From Posidonia oceanica (Eukaryota; Streptophyta; Magnoliopsida; Alismatales; Posidoniaceae), in the NCBI GenBank assembly GCA_037176725.1, contig JAZBRS010000074.1, positions 64,484,001-64,548,000 on the forward strand: a stretch of DNA of 64,000 nt, written 5' to 3'. Below, one piece after another: positions 22,212 to 33,285 of this stretch. Below the pieces are notes generated by a model. That model ran no database searches and had not been told where the DNA came from. It was given only the letters and a program-made list of their open reading frames with translations. How positions within the stretch are numbered: position 1 is the first letter of the stretch; every line of letters begins with the position of its first letter. The translations under genes and the position numbers were made by a program.

Positions 22212-25200
22212 TTAAAAATCTACATCAACCTCTGTGCACATTGGTCCAACATCTCCATCTTCAGATTCAATATCATCATCCGCTTCTTGACTTAAAGCCC
22301 ACATAAATAACATAAATACCAAAAAAAACATTCAAATTTTGATTCAAAGACAAAGTTACAAATGTTATTCCATAAAACATACTAATAAAAAAATAAACGA
22401 CAATAACTGTTTACGATGTTATCATTATTACCCTCTTTCTTTGACGGACAATTCCTGGAATCATGACCCACATTGTATTTCCCACAACACTTGCATTTCC
22501 TATTCTTGTGTTTCTCCATATTTGATTTCAATCTCTTAGAACCACCACCTTTGGTCTTCCACCCTTTCCACTACCCTTTGTCTTAGCTTGACGAGGGATC
22601 ATGATTTGAATATTAGGCATGAGTCTATTTCTTCCACGAGTTATAGATCATTTTCCTTTAGAAAAACTACAATCTTCCACATTGTTATTCAAAGAATTCC
22701 CCAAGTTTAATGAAGATATTTGCTCATTGAGTTCATCCAACAATTCCTTTAACCTTGTCTTTGCAGTCTGTATTAAAAGTTTTGTTTTCATAGCAATACC
22801 CACTATCTCGTTAGTCAAACAAGAAAGTTCAATGTTACTATCATCATATATGTCAACCTTAATTCCATCCTTCTTACCTCTCTTCCATCTATCTGTGATT
22901 AAATAATTTGGTAACTTTTGAATACCAAAATAATTGAAGAAAGTAAGCAAATGACAACAAGGAAGGTCAACAAATTCCATCAAACAACAACTACATCTTG
23001 GCTCTGAATTGTCATCGTTTCCAATTACAGTAAAATATTCCTCAAAATCTCCATATCTAAAAATATGGTAGGACAATGTTGCCTATCATGAAACAATAAA
23101 AAAATTTCAAAAACTAGTAATTATGTTACCTAAAAAATAAGCTATTAAATACTACATAACAATTAAGGCCAAGCATTGAAAATAAAAATCATGCATCATC
23201 ATGTTTCAAATAAAAAATACTGAAACACAACAAAAAAATCTCAGTTTCTGAAACATTCCCAAAAAAAATTATGCTTTAGTTTCTAAAGCAAGAAATTTCA
23301 GTTTAAGACCATGCATTGAAAATAAAAATTATACATCTTCAGTTTTCAAATATAAAATACTGAAACACAACAAAAAAATTTCAGTTCCTGAAACATTCCA
23401 AAAAAAAATTATGTTTCAGTTTCTAAAACAAGAAATTTCAGTTTAATACCATGCATTGAAAAAAAAAATCATACATCTTCATTTTTCAAATATACAATAC
23501 TGAAACACAACAAAAAAATTTATGAGATTCTAAAACATTCCAAAAAAAAAAAATGTTTCAACTTTTAAAACAAGAAATTCCAGTTTAAGACCATGCATTG
23601 AAAATAAAAATCATACATCTTCATTTTTCAAATATAAAATACCGAAACACAACAAAAAAATTTCAGTTCCTGAAACATTCCAAAAAAAATTATGTTTCAG
23701 TTTCTAAAACAAGAAATTTCATCATACATATTCATTTTTCAAATATACAATACTGAAACACAACAAAAAAAATTCTGAGATTCTGAAACATTCCAAAAAA
23801 AAAAAGTTTCAGTTTCTAAAACAAGAAATTTCAGTTTAAGACCATGCATTGAAAATAAAAATCATACATCTTCATTTTTCAAATACAAAACACTGAAACA
23901 CAACAAAAAAATTTCAGTTCCTGAAACATTCCAAAAAAAAGTATGTTTTAGTTTCTAAAACAAGAAATTTCAGTTTAATACCATGCATTGAAAATAAAAA
24001 TCATACATCTTCATTTTTCAAATATACAATATTGAAACACAACAAAAAAAATTCTGAGTTTCTGAAACATTCCAAAAAAAAAAATGTTTCAGTTTCTAAA
24101 ACAAGAAATTTCAGATTATCAAATCATAAAAATATCCATTTTTCAAATTTCAGTTTATGAAACATAAAATAAAACATTCAGAATCTCTACATACAAAATT
24201 TAGTTTCTAGAACATGACATTTTAAATATCTGTATACAATTATATTGAAATTTTAGTGTTTGCAATAAAAAAAGTTTCTCTGAATACAATAAAAAAATAA
24301 TAATTTAAATGTAAAAGGTACATACCGAAGAGGAAGAATTCTTATCTTCTGGAAAGCGAAAGACCAGTAAAGACTTTTTTTCAATTGCTCTTGGAATATA
24401 TGAAAAACCTTAGTGGTGTACAACGAGTACACATGCTTCTCAATAGGCAACTTTGAAACCATCTGCTGAATATAATGATTGTCTACAAAATCACTTGTAT
24501 TCTCCTTCTCATGTTGCATCCTCAATGCACTTTCAAAGCGAATAACAAATTCAAATAAAGTGTTGTACTCTGTAACCCTAATTCTCAAAAAAGCATTCAT
24601 ACCTTCACTTCTTTGAGTAGTTTTCATTCCCGCATAAAATACATTTGCCAAAAAATAGGAACCCACTTAAACCGTACCTTGTAAACATCTATCAGCCATT
24701 CATTATTGCAAAGATTTTGATTTGAAATCCAATTATTCCATTTTCTTTCAAACTCTTCAATAGACAGACACTTCCGTACAATTTTATGAAATTCATTCAT
24801 AACATCTTTTTTCTCGGCCACAGCTCCAAGTTTGACAGGCAACTTTGACATAATATGCCAACAACAGAAATGATGAATTGTATCTTTAAACCTCTCTCTT
24901 ATTGCGACATTCATAGCAGGATCTTGATCAGTAATCAACACAGAAGGAGATTTGCCAAAACATTCTTTAAAATTTGAAAAAACCCACTCAAAAGATTCTT
25001 GAGTTTTATTTATCATGAAAATAGATGCAAAAAAAACAGTTATCATATGGCGATTAACTCTACAAAATGCACCATAAATCATCAGATATTGATTAGTCTT
25101 ATAAGTAGTATCAAAAGTAATAGCATCACCAAACAAAGCACAATCTTGGAGGGAATTAGCATCTGCACAAAAACAATGAGTCAACCGCTTCTCATGATCT

Positions 25201-25976
25201 TGACGATATGCATAGAAAAATTTTGAATTCTTACTTTTTCTATACTCAAAATGGCCAACCAACAAGTCCACATCATAATCCTTTATTTCTTCCCTTATAT
25301 CACGTCTCATGTTAACTACATCACGAATTGTGCAATCCATCTTATCAAACCCTCTAGATTGTAATGCTACAAGCTCTACTTGAGAAGACGGTCTAATTCC
25401 AACAGCTGCCAATGATTTATAAAATCTCCTCATCCTGTCACTAATCTTCCTATTAACCTTCAAATAATGAAGCTTAGATGGAGAGGTAAGGTCATGGTTA
25501 TGTTCTTCTTTAAAACTCAAAACAAACCAATAATTATCAATTATATTCTTCTTGATTTTAATTTCAGCTTTACATCCTCTTCAAATAATACCAACTTTTC
25601 TTTTAGACTTAGGAATACTCATTAAGCAATCTTTTTTATCAATAACTGAATCTTTTTCAATAACCTCAATAGGAACATCTGATGGCTCTGGTAAATTCTC
25701 ATTTGGAACATAATTACCTTGCATTTGACAACAAAACACCTTCTCCATAATTTTTTTTTTCTGGGTTGTCTTATCAAAGTATTTCCTCGATGAACTACGA
25801 CAAGCATCAAAACTAGAAACACTAGCATACTTATAATAAAAAATCCTTGCTTCTTCTAATGTACAAAACACTTGACCAACATAAGGAATAACATTGGAAG
25901 AAACACAAGCATATTCAACCTCATTACCAACAACTACATCATTAACAATCTAATTTTCAACAAAATCAACAGCCAT
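22212..25976 (-). pseudogene. FAR1/FHY3-type Mutator-like transposase
   Basis: Starts with ATG at 25976. Likely exons are 24326-25976, about 22430-23082, and a short acidic last exon (EADDDIESEDGDVG) ending in TAA at 22212. Domain order: FAR1 DNA-binding region (LEEARIFYYKYASVSSFD, FCCQMQG, GCKAEI, EEHNHDL), MULE transposase, SWIM zinc finger (CSCCLMEFVDLPCCH) and a zinc knuckle (CKCCGKYNVGHDSRNC). Catalytic acidic residues are visible: Asp in ITFDTTYK (25110-25112), Asp in LITDQDPAM (24927-24929) and Glu in QRSEGMN (24604-24606). Lesions: TAG 25950, TGA 25581, a 1-base frameshift in a T-run near 24650, TGA after FSKGK near 22647, and a frameshift near 22540. The catalytic residues survive, but this copy cannot make full-length protein. 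Confidence 0.85.
23170..24120. repeat. Tandem array filling the transposase intron
   Basis: Six to seven diverged copies of a roughly 120-150-bp unit with ACCATGCATTGAAAATAAAA, ATACTGAAACACAACAAAA, CTGAAACATTCC and TTTCAGTTTCTAAAACAAG. It lies between the catalytic exon and the SWIM exon of the FAR1-type transposase. Like the ULP1-like intron array it is built around CTGAAA/TTTCAG. Confidence 0.88.
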
Positions 25977-26030
25977 TTCTTCAACCTAAAAAAACAGAGT
26001 AGTAAAAAATAAATTCAGTGTCAGAAGATG

Positions 26031-27029
26031 ATTTCAGTGTCAACAAAAAAAATTAAGTATCTGAGAAGCATATCTACAAAATTTCAGCTCTATACACAAA
26101 TCCAAAATCCCAGCATATCACAAACCTTATTTACAACTAATAATAAAAAAACATATGTAGAACATGGCTGATGAAACATAAACATGCAAATCTAATGCTG
26201 AAAAAAAAGCAAATAAAAAAAGAATAAAATTATGACAAACTTGGAAGATGAACAATATAGATGCAAATCAAATGATGAAATGAAAAATGGAATCGAAAAT
26301 GTGGAATTCAATAGAATTGGATGAAAAAAACCGGACGAGAAAATGCAAGGGCTGAAGTTGATAAATCATTCTCAGAAGATGAAGATGAAAATTATTTCAG
26401 TGTCAACAAAAGGTTATTACAGTATCTGAGAATCATATCTACAAAAACTCAGATATATACACAAATACAGAATCTTAGCATAAAAAAAAACTAATTTACA
26501 ACAGAAAATCAAAAAGCATATCAGATATATAATTCACTGAAACATGGCTGATGAAACCTAAACATGCAAATCTGATGCTGAAAACAGAAGCAAATAAAAA
26601 AAATAAAATTATGAAAAATGTGGAAGATGAATGATATAGATGCAAAACAAATGAAGATTATTTCAGTGTCAACAAAGGTTATTTCAGTATTTGAGAATCA
26701 TATCTACAAAAACTCAGTTATATACACAAATACAGAATCTTAGCATAAAAGAAACCTAATTTACAATAGAAAATCAAAAAGCATATCAAATATATAATTC
26801 ACTGAAACATGGCTGATGAAACATAAACATGCAAATCTGATGCTAAAAATAAAAGCAAATTAAAAAAATAAAATTATGAAAAACGTGAAAGATGAATGAT
26901 ATAGATGCAAAACAAATGATGAAAAAAAAATTGATAAAAAATGTGGAATTCAACAGAATTGGTTGGAAAATACCGGACAAGAATATGCAAGGGCTGAAAT
27001 TGATAAATCATTCGGAGAAGATGAAGATT
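26031..27029. repeat. Three long direct repeats upstream of the transposase gene
   Basis: Copies start at about 26031, 26391 and 26656, each with ATTTCAGTGTCAACAAA and ACATGGCTGATGAAAC. The first and third end in a GGGCTGAA.TTGATAAATC block that the second lacks. Probably transposase promoter or leader duplicated in place. Confidence 0.85.
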
Positions 27030-27042
27030 CCATCTCGTGATT

Positions 27043-27650
27043 ATAGTTGCCGATTCGATGTCCTTTGTTACAAATGCGAAAAATACCCAAACCTTACACC
27101 TCAATATTCCGTCGAAACACGGCCAAAAATCACGATTCTTCTCTGCAAAAAAAAATCGTCGCATGAGGCCGAAAATTATCGAATCTTCTATGCAAAAAAA
27201 AACGTTGCTAGAAATCTAACCTCTGCAACTCCACAAACAGTACTCCTCAATATTCCGTCGAATGATGCGCGGAAAATCTCGATTGTTGTCTGTAAAAATA
27301 AAAACATCGCATGAAGCCGAAATTTCTCGATTCTACTCTGCAAAAAAAAAAGGCGCATGAAATCTAACATCTGGAACTCCCTAAACCTTGCCTCTTTCTT
27401 CTCAAAAAAAAAAACCCGTCACCGGCAAGAAATCAAACCTTTGGAACTCCCCAAACCTTACGCCTCTTTCTTCTCAGGGAAAAAACCCGTCACCGGCTAG
27501 AAATCCCACTTTTGGAACTCCCCAAACCTTACGCCTCTTTCTTCTCAGGGAAAAAAACCCGTCACTGGACAAAAATCCCACTTCTGGAACTCCCCAAACC
27601 TTATGCTTCTTTCTTCTGAGGGGGAAGAAACCGTCGTCGGCATCTCCAAG
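27043..27650. repeat. Right subterminal repeats of the Mutator-like element
   Basis: First come two or more diverged units containing CCTCAATATTCCGTCGAA (27098 and 27247) with A-runs. Then there are four near-identical 70-72-bp units, each with GGAACTCCCCAAACC and CCCGTCACCGG, starting GGAACTCC at 27373, 27443, 27514 and 27586. The repeats are CG-containing, like those on the left side. Confidence 0.85.
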
Positions 27651-28919
27651 CAAAGCAAAATAAACTGTCTTCCATGATGTGCGTATAATCTTTCAAACAC
27701 ACAAAGAAAAAGAAATGAGGTAAGATCACCATCCCATACAATACACCAAAAGAATCCAAAACGTAAAACAAACTCACACCACAAGATTGGTACTGAGCGG
27801 CGTGACAACCTATCCGTAAATATGCAAAATGAGGACATGTCCCCAATCGAACAATTTCCTATATATATATATATATATAATTCAACAACATGTAAAAACA
27901 TAATAATTTTTGCTTCCTATTTCATATGTGTTTTTAAATCTTCTTTTTAATTTCACAAAATTAATTCCTTTTTTGTGGGTGTTATGTGTGTGTCTAATGG
28001 AGTAAGAATCTCCTTTATGCTATCATGTTTACATTAATGATTTATTTAAAAAAATATAAATTAAGTTATCATTTATGATATTGTCATTCTATTATTTTAG
28101 ACTTTTATTTGCAATTTTGTTATTTTATGATGTTTGTTATTTAGATATTTCCATCTCTTCCTTTATATTTTTCCTATTTATTCTCTATTTATTTTCTATG
28201 TCCTACCAAATAAAGATAATCATCTCCCTCTATCTTTATATCTAAGTGATTCTATTACAACATATTTCATTTACTGATATTTTTCTTCTATTTATTAGCT
28301 TTTAATATTTTTCTCTCACTCTCCATAAGAAAAAATAATATTTACAAGTTATTTTAATTAGTGGTCAAATTACACATTTATTTGACTTCAAATAATTAGT
28401 TACACTGATTAATATTAATAATTAATTCATGTTCCATAATTAAGGTTTTTTTATAACATTTTCTATTAACTAAGTACTCTTTTTATACCATATAAACTTT
28501 TTAATATCACGTATGTACATGTTTTTATATTTTTCTCTTTTTTTTCTTTCCTACGCATTATGTGGGGTTTTTTGCTTGTTGCTAACTAATGAATCAAATA
28601 ATGCACTTACCATATTCCAATTCCTATAAACTAAGCAGGGAAGGGTTTTCTATGGAGAAAAAAGAGATCTTCGTGACCCTTTTTTTAGGAGTAGATTACA
28701 TTTTATTTTTAAATCTTAAATTTATTTCTTTATGTACCATACCTTTCCAAAAATATTGGTTTGAAAGTTTCCTCATTTAACTGATTTATTTATTTATTCA
28801 ATTTTTTTTGTTTAATTTTTTGAGTTTATTTTTATTTGTTTAATAGTGCATTTCATGTATTCTATAGACTAGGTTAGCGTGTAGTAGTAATTATGGACAA
28901 AATGATTATGGGAATAAAC
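27651..28919. other. AT-rich gap between the Mutator-like element and element A
   Basis: A low-GC stretch with an (AT)n run at 27860-27879. No gene, RNA or transposon end was recognised. Confidence 0.65.
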
Positions 28920-30900
28920 TGTCACGCCGCGGCACGACTCAACAGTACCAACTCTACCCAAATAATATTAAACAATCATTTAATAAATAAACATTTAATT
29001 ACATTTGGTAATAAATTTAAAACTTTTACAAAACTTCCCAGAATCCCCAGTGTGCGGCTATGTGGCTCCTAAACATGCACCAGGATGGACTGTACCTCGA
29101 CCCTGCACTTGAAAACCAAAACATAAAACACACATGAGTGACATCTAAGTCACCCAGTACGTGTCCACTAAAACCACGGTAAACAGAAACATAATTCTCG
29201 TCTAAGGCAATTAAAACCCAAAACTATTACAAAGCACGGTAAACATGCTATTTAAAAGCATAACCAACCACTTTAAGAAACCACATGCTCTTTACAAAGC
29301 TATCACATTTTTCTATAAATTCATGCATTCTCAAATCCATTTCAAATCCACACTCACATACACAGCGATTCCAAATCAAACCGAACACCCTGGCCACTGG
29401 TGAACGATACCAGTCACAAGCAGTTGTTGATGACACACGCATCTCTCAACTGCAATGCCGCGGAAGACTACCCCGTGTGGGAGAACAACCGCTACGGGAA
29501 CTCAGCCCTCAATTAACATAATCATTTCATGATTAGCATCATCATCAACACGGGGTTACGTACTCTGACGCCCCTGTGGTGCCCGAGCATCTGGGGACTC
29601 TAACCCCAGCCCCAACCAGCACCGGTACAAAGGGTAATCCGTCTGTTTCAATGGGTCCTGCTGTACCGCTAACCTCACCCTAGGCCATCTGACTCTCGAA
29701 CCACTGGGTGTGTTCAAACACCCTCTCTACCAGTGAGACGCTTCGGTTTATTGGTCCTCAAACCACGGAAATCATTTCCAATTTCTTTTCACAAACATGC
29801 ATTTCTTTTCCAAAATCTTTTAGAAATCTTTTTTCTTTATTCACAAATCTATCACATCATCAAAATACCCATAAAATCATCTCAATACAAGGTAAAACTA
29901 AGTTCATCAAAAAATCCAAGTCTTTCTTCTTTGAAAAGCATTTGGCCTTTGATTCAGCATTTCGAAAATCACCGATCTGCCGAATCAGGAGCAAAAGTTT
30001 AAATTTTAGGTTCTGGAACGGTACTCCGAAATGGACTGGCATTCTGATTTGCTACAGAAATCGGAATACCGTTCCAAAACAGCATTCCGTTCCAGATGAT
30101 CTCTGAAAATAAAAACAGGGCTATCCGAGATCGCCTGAACTTGGAACCACGATCGGTTCCACCACAAAAATCCATAATCCACACGAAAATACTAGAATCA
30201 AAACCATGCTTGTGCTCTACATTTGAGCACAAAAATCAAACCATTCCATGCACCATACAATCAGAAATCAATTATCAAAGGCATGTCGCTCAAAACGAAA
30301 CCAAATCCATTCATTCCACAATTTCTACCAAAACCAATCAAAATCCACATTAATTCATGGGAAACTCATGGCATAGCAAGATCACATTAAAACCCACATT
30401 CCACACTCATTTTGGAAGCAAAAGAGAAGAGGGAGAACACGTACCAACTCAGGCGATCTCCCCTCTCTTCACTTCCAACTCCGGTCGGCAAGCTCCTCTC
30501 CTCAGGCCGCCAAGCACCTCCTCCTCTCTTTGGATCATCTCCTCCTCTTCTTCCTCAAGCATCGAAACCTCCTTCCCACGGCCAAGCTCACCGGAGCACA
30601 AGGGTGGCAGTGGTGGTTGACGGGTGGAGAAGTGAAGAGGAAAAGAAAGAAAGGGAAAGAAAGAAGAAAAGAGGGCACAGGTGGGGAGAAAAATGGGAAA
30701 TTGCATTCTCCTCCCTCTCTCTCCACAAAACTCACATAAGCCCCCACCTTCCCAAGCACACAAGCCCCTACTTCCCAAGTACACAAGCTCCTATTTTCTC
30801 AAGGCCAAACTACACAACTCCAAGGAGCCAGAGACAAAATCACCAGAGAGGAACAAACTATATTAACTCAAATTATATTATGGAAAATCAGGATATTACA
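28920..30900 (-). mobile_element. Element A 3' LTR
   Basis: A 1,981-bp TG...CA segment ending GATATTACA at 30900. It is the same family as the solo LTR at 13257. Bases 30430-30700 are CT-rich on the plus strand and probably the promoter/leader part of the LTR. On the minus strand the bases just before the LTR read CTTTTAAGGGTGTTAGAA, a worn polypurine tract. Confidence 0.92.
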
Positions 30901-30942
30901 TTCTAACACCCTTAAAAGAAATTTCGTCCTTGAAATTCACTG

Positions 30943-33280
30943 CTAATGGAACAAATAAGGGTATCTAAAATACATATTCGCTTCCCGCTCCCAAGTGGCT
31001 TCCTCCACACCATGGTACTGCCACTGAACCAGTACCAGAGGTATAACCTTGTTCCTGAGAACCTGCTCCTTACGATTCAGAATCTGAACAGCGTTCTCCT
31101 CCTTGGACAAGTCCTGCTGCAGTCCTTCTGGCTATACTGGTAAGATCTGGGAATCATCAGAGACACACTTCCTCAGCATCAACACATGGAAGACGCTATG
31201 CACACTTGAGAGCTTTGGAGGCAAATCCAACTTGTAAGCCACCTCACTAACTCTTCTAGCAATCTGGTAGGGGCCAATATAACGAGGACTCAGCTTGCCT
31301 CGCTTCCCAAACCTTGCAACCCCCTTGGTTGGTGACACCTTCAGAAAAACGAATTCTCCCACCTCGAATTCCAATGGCCTTCGCCTCCTGTTTGCATAGC
31401 TTTTCTGCCTGCTCTGTGCAGTCAACAATCTCTTCCTGATCAGGTCCACTTTCTCCTAGTATTGCTGCACAATCTTTGGGCCAACAAGCTGCCGTTCCCC
31501 TACATCGCTCCAACAAGTGGGTGTCCGGCATAGTCTTCCATACGTGCCTCATATGGCGCCATCCCAATGCTTGAGTGAAAGCTATTGTTGTAGGCAAATT
31601 CCACCAATGATAGATGTTCTTCCCAGTTGCCCCCAAAATCCAGAGCATAGGCTCTCAACATGTCTTCCAATGTCTAAATTGTCATTTCCGTCTGACCATC
31701 CATATGAGGGTGGAAAGCAGTACTGTAATTCAACACAGTACCAAAAGCCTCTTGCAATGCTCTCCAGAACCTCGAGGTGAACCGAGCATCCCTGCTAAAC
31801 ACAATGGAAACTAGCACTCCATGCAGCCGAACAATCTCAGACACATACAACTCTGCCAACTGTTGCAAGGGAAGATTCACTCTCATAGGTAGGAAATGTG
31901 CTGATTTTGTGAGCCTATCAATGATCACCCACACTGTATCATTCTTCCTCCTAGTCCTAGGTAATTCGGTCACAAAATCCATAGACATCTGTTCCCATTT
32001 CCATACTGGAATATCTAAGGGTTGCAGCAATCCTCCAGGCTTCTGATGTTCAATCTTCACCATCTGGCAGGTTGTACACTTAGCCACATGCTCAGCTATC
32101 TCCTTCTTCATTCCAGGCCACCAAAAATTCCTCTTTAGATCCTTGTACATCTTGGTGCTCTCGGGGTGAATGGTATACCTGGATCGGTGAGCCTCATCTA
32201 GCAAGCTCTGCTTCACCTCCTCCACTTGAGGTACATACAGACACATGTCATATCTGAGCCCACCATCTACCCCAACAGAGAAATGGGGTGCCTCTCCTGC
32301 CTCCTTCTTCTTCCAGATTCCAGGCACAAAAGGATCAAACTGCTGAGCCGCTATCACTGCCTCAACCATCCTTGGGCGAACTGTTAAGTTAGCCAAACAT
32401 ACTCTGCTAGATTCTCGAGACTGCCTTTGTGGCTTGCATTCGACCAATCCTTCCAGAAGATGCCATTCTCTAATCATCAGGTTGGCTATAGTGTAGGTAT
32501 GCCTACTCAGAGCATCGGCAACCACATTTGCCTTCCTTGGGTGGTAGGATAGACTGAAATCATAATCCTTAAGGTACTCCACCCACCTCCTCTGTCTCAG
32601 GTTAAGATCCTTCTGAGTGAATATGTATTTCAGGCTCTTGTGATCTGTAAAGATCTCAAACTGTTCGCCATGGAGGTAATGCCTCCAAATCTTCAAGGCA
32701 AAAATCATAACAGCAAGCTCCAAATCATGAGTGGGGTAATTCTTCTCATGGTCCTTGAGTTGACGAGATGCATAAGCCACAACTCTATCATGCTGCATCA
32801 GGACACACCCCAAACCAGTTCCACAAGCATCACTGTAGACTGTGAAACCACCATTCCCTGAGGGCAAAGTCAAGACAGGAGATGAAATCAGCTGAGTCTT
32901 CAACTCATGGAAGTTCTCTTCACACTACCAGTCCCACATAAAAGAGACTTCCTTCCAAGTCAATCTGGTCAGAGGTTCTGCAATCTTGGAGAAATCTTGA
33001 ATAAACCTCCGATAATATCTTGCCAAACCCAGAAAACTTCTGATCTTAGTGATTGTTTTCGGCCTGTCCCAACTGCTCACTACCTCAACTTTGGCTGGAT
33101 CAACCTTGATTCCAGCACCAGAGATGACGTGGCCAAGAAAAGCAACCTCCTCGAGCCAAAACTCACACTTGGAGAACTTTGCATAGAGCTAATTTTGCCT
33201 CAAAGTCTCCAAAACAGCTCTCAAATGCATTTGGTAAGTCTCTATGTCAGGAGAGTATACTAGCACGTCATCCACAAAAA
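30943..33280 (-). pseudogene. Element A: RT end, RNase H, integrase and chromodomain
   Basis: Domains in coding order: the RT catalytic box VVFVDDVLVYSP near 33270; RNase H ([41 protein letters not shown]); integrase HHCC finger ([22 protein letters not shown]); integrase core with Asp in SMDFVTELP, Asp in FSRDARF and Glu in DGQTEMTI; the linker GPYQIARRVSEVAYKLDLP; and the chromodomain VQWQYHGVEEATWERE ending at a TAG, 30943-30945. In-frame stops at 33189, 32925, 31674 and 31132 are all TAG, plus a frameshift between 31450 and 31670. The chromodomain would bind heterochromatin marks and steer integration; here it is only a relic. Confidence 0.9.
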
Positions 33281-33285
33281 CTACC

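Larger units (their letters stand above)
11100..27650. mobile_element. Decayed Mutator-like element carrying an ULP1-like gene and a FAR1-type transposase
   Basis: A plus-strand Ulp1-protease-like gene (12.0-19.0 kb) and a minus-strand FAR1/FHY3-type MULE transposase (22.2-26.0 kb) face each other. Repeat-rich, CG-containing subterminal zones lie outside each: 11.16-11.31 kb on the left and 27.04-27.65 kb on the right. Plant MULE families that carry Ulp1-like genes are known (Kaonashi in Arabidopsis, CUMULE in melon). Treating these parts as one element is an inference from the convergent layout and the shared TTTCAGTG-type motifs. I could not align terminal inverted repeats or find a 9-bp target duplication, so the ends are approximate. 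Later insertions are the solo LTR at 13257-15540 and the LINE at 20.54-22.0 kb. Confidence 0.6.

Noticed and set aside
10885..27900. Terminal inverted repeats of the Mutator-like element
   Set aside because: I compared the outer 200-300 bases on both sides by eye and found no convincing inverted match. Only CG-rich subterminal repeats can be supported.
27545..27901. 118-codon minus-strand frame at the right end of the Mutator-like element
   Set aside because: It runs through 71-bp subterminal repeats and an (AT)n tract and has no family pattern.
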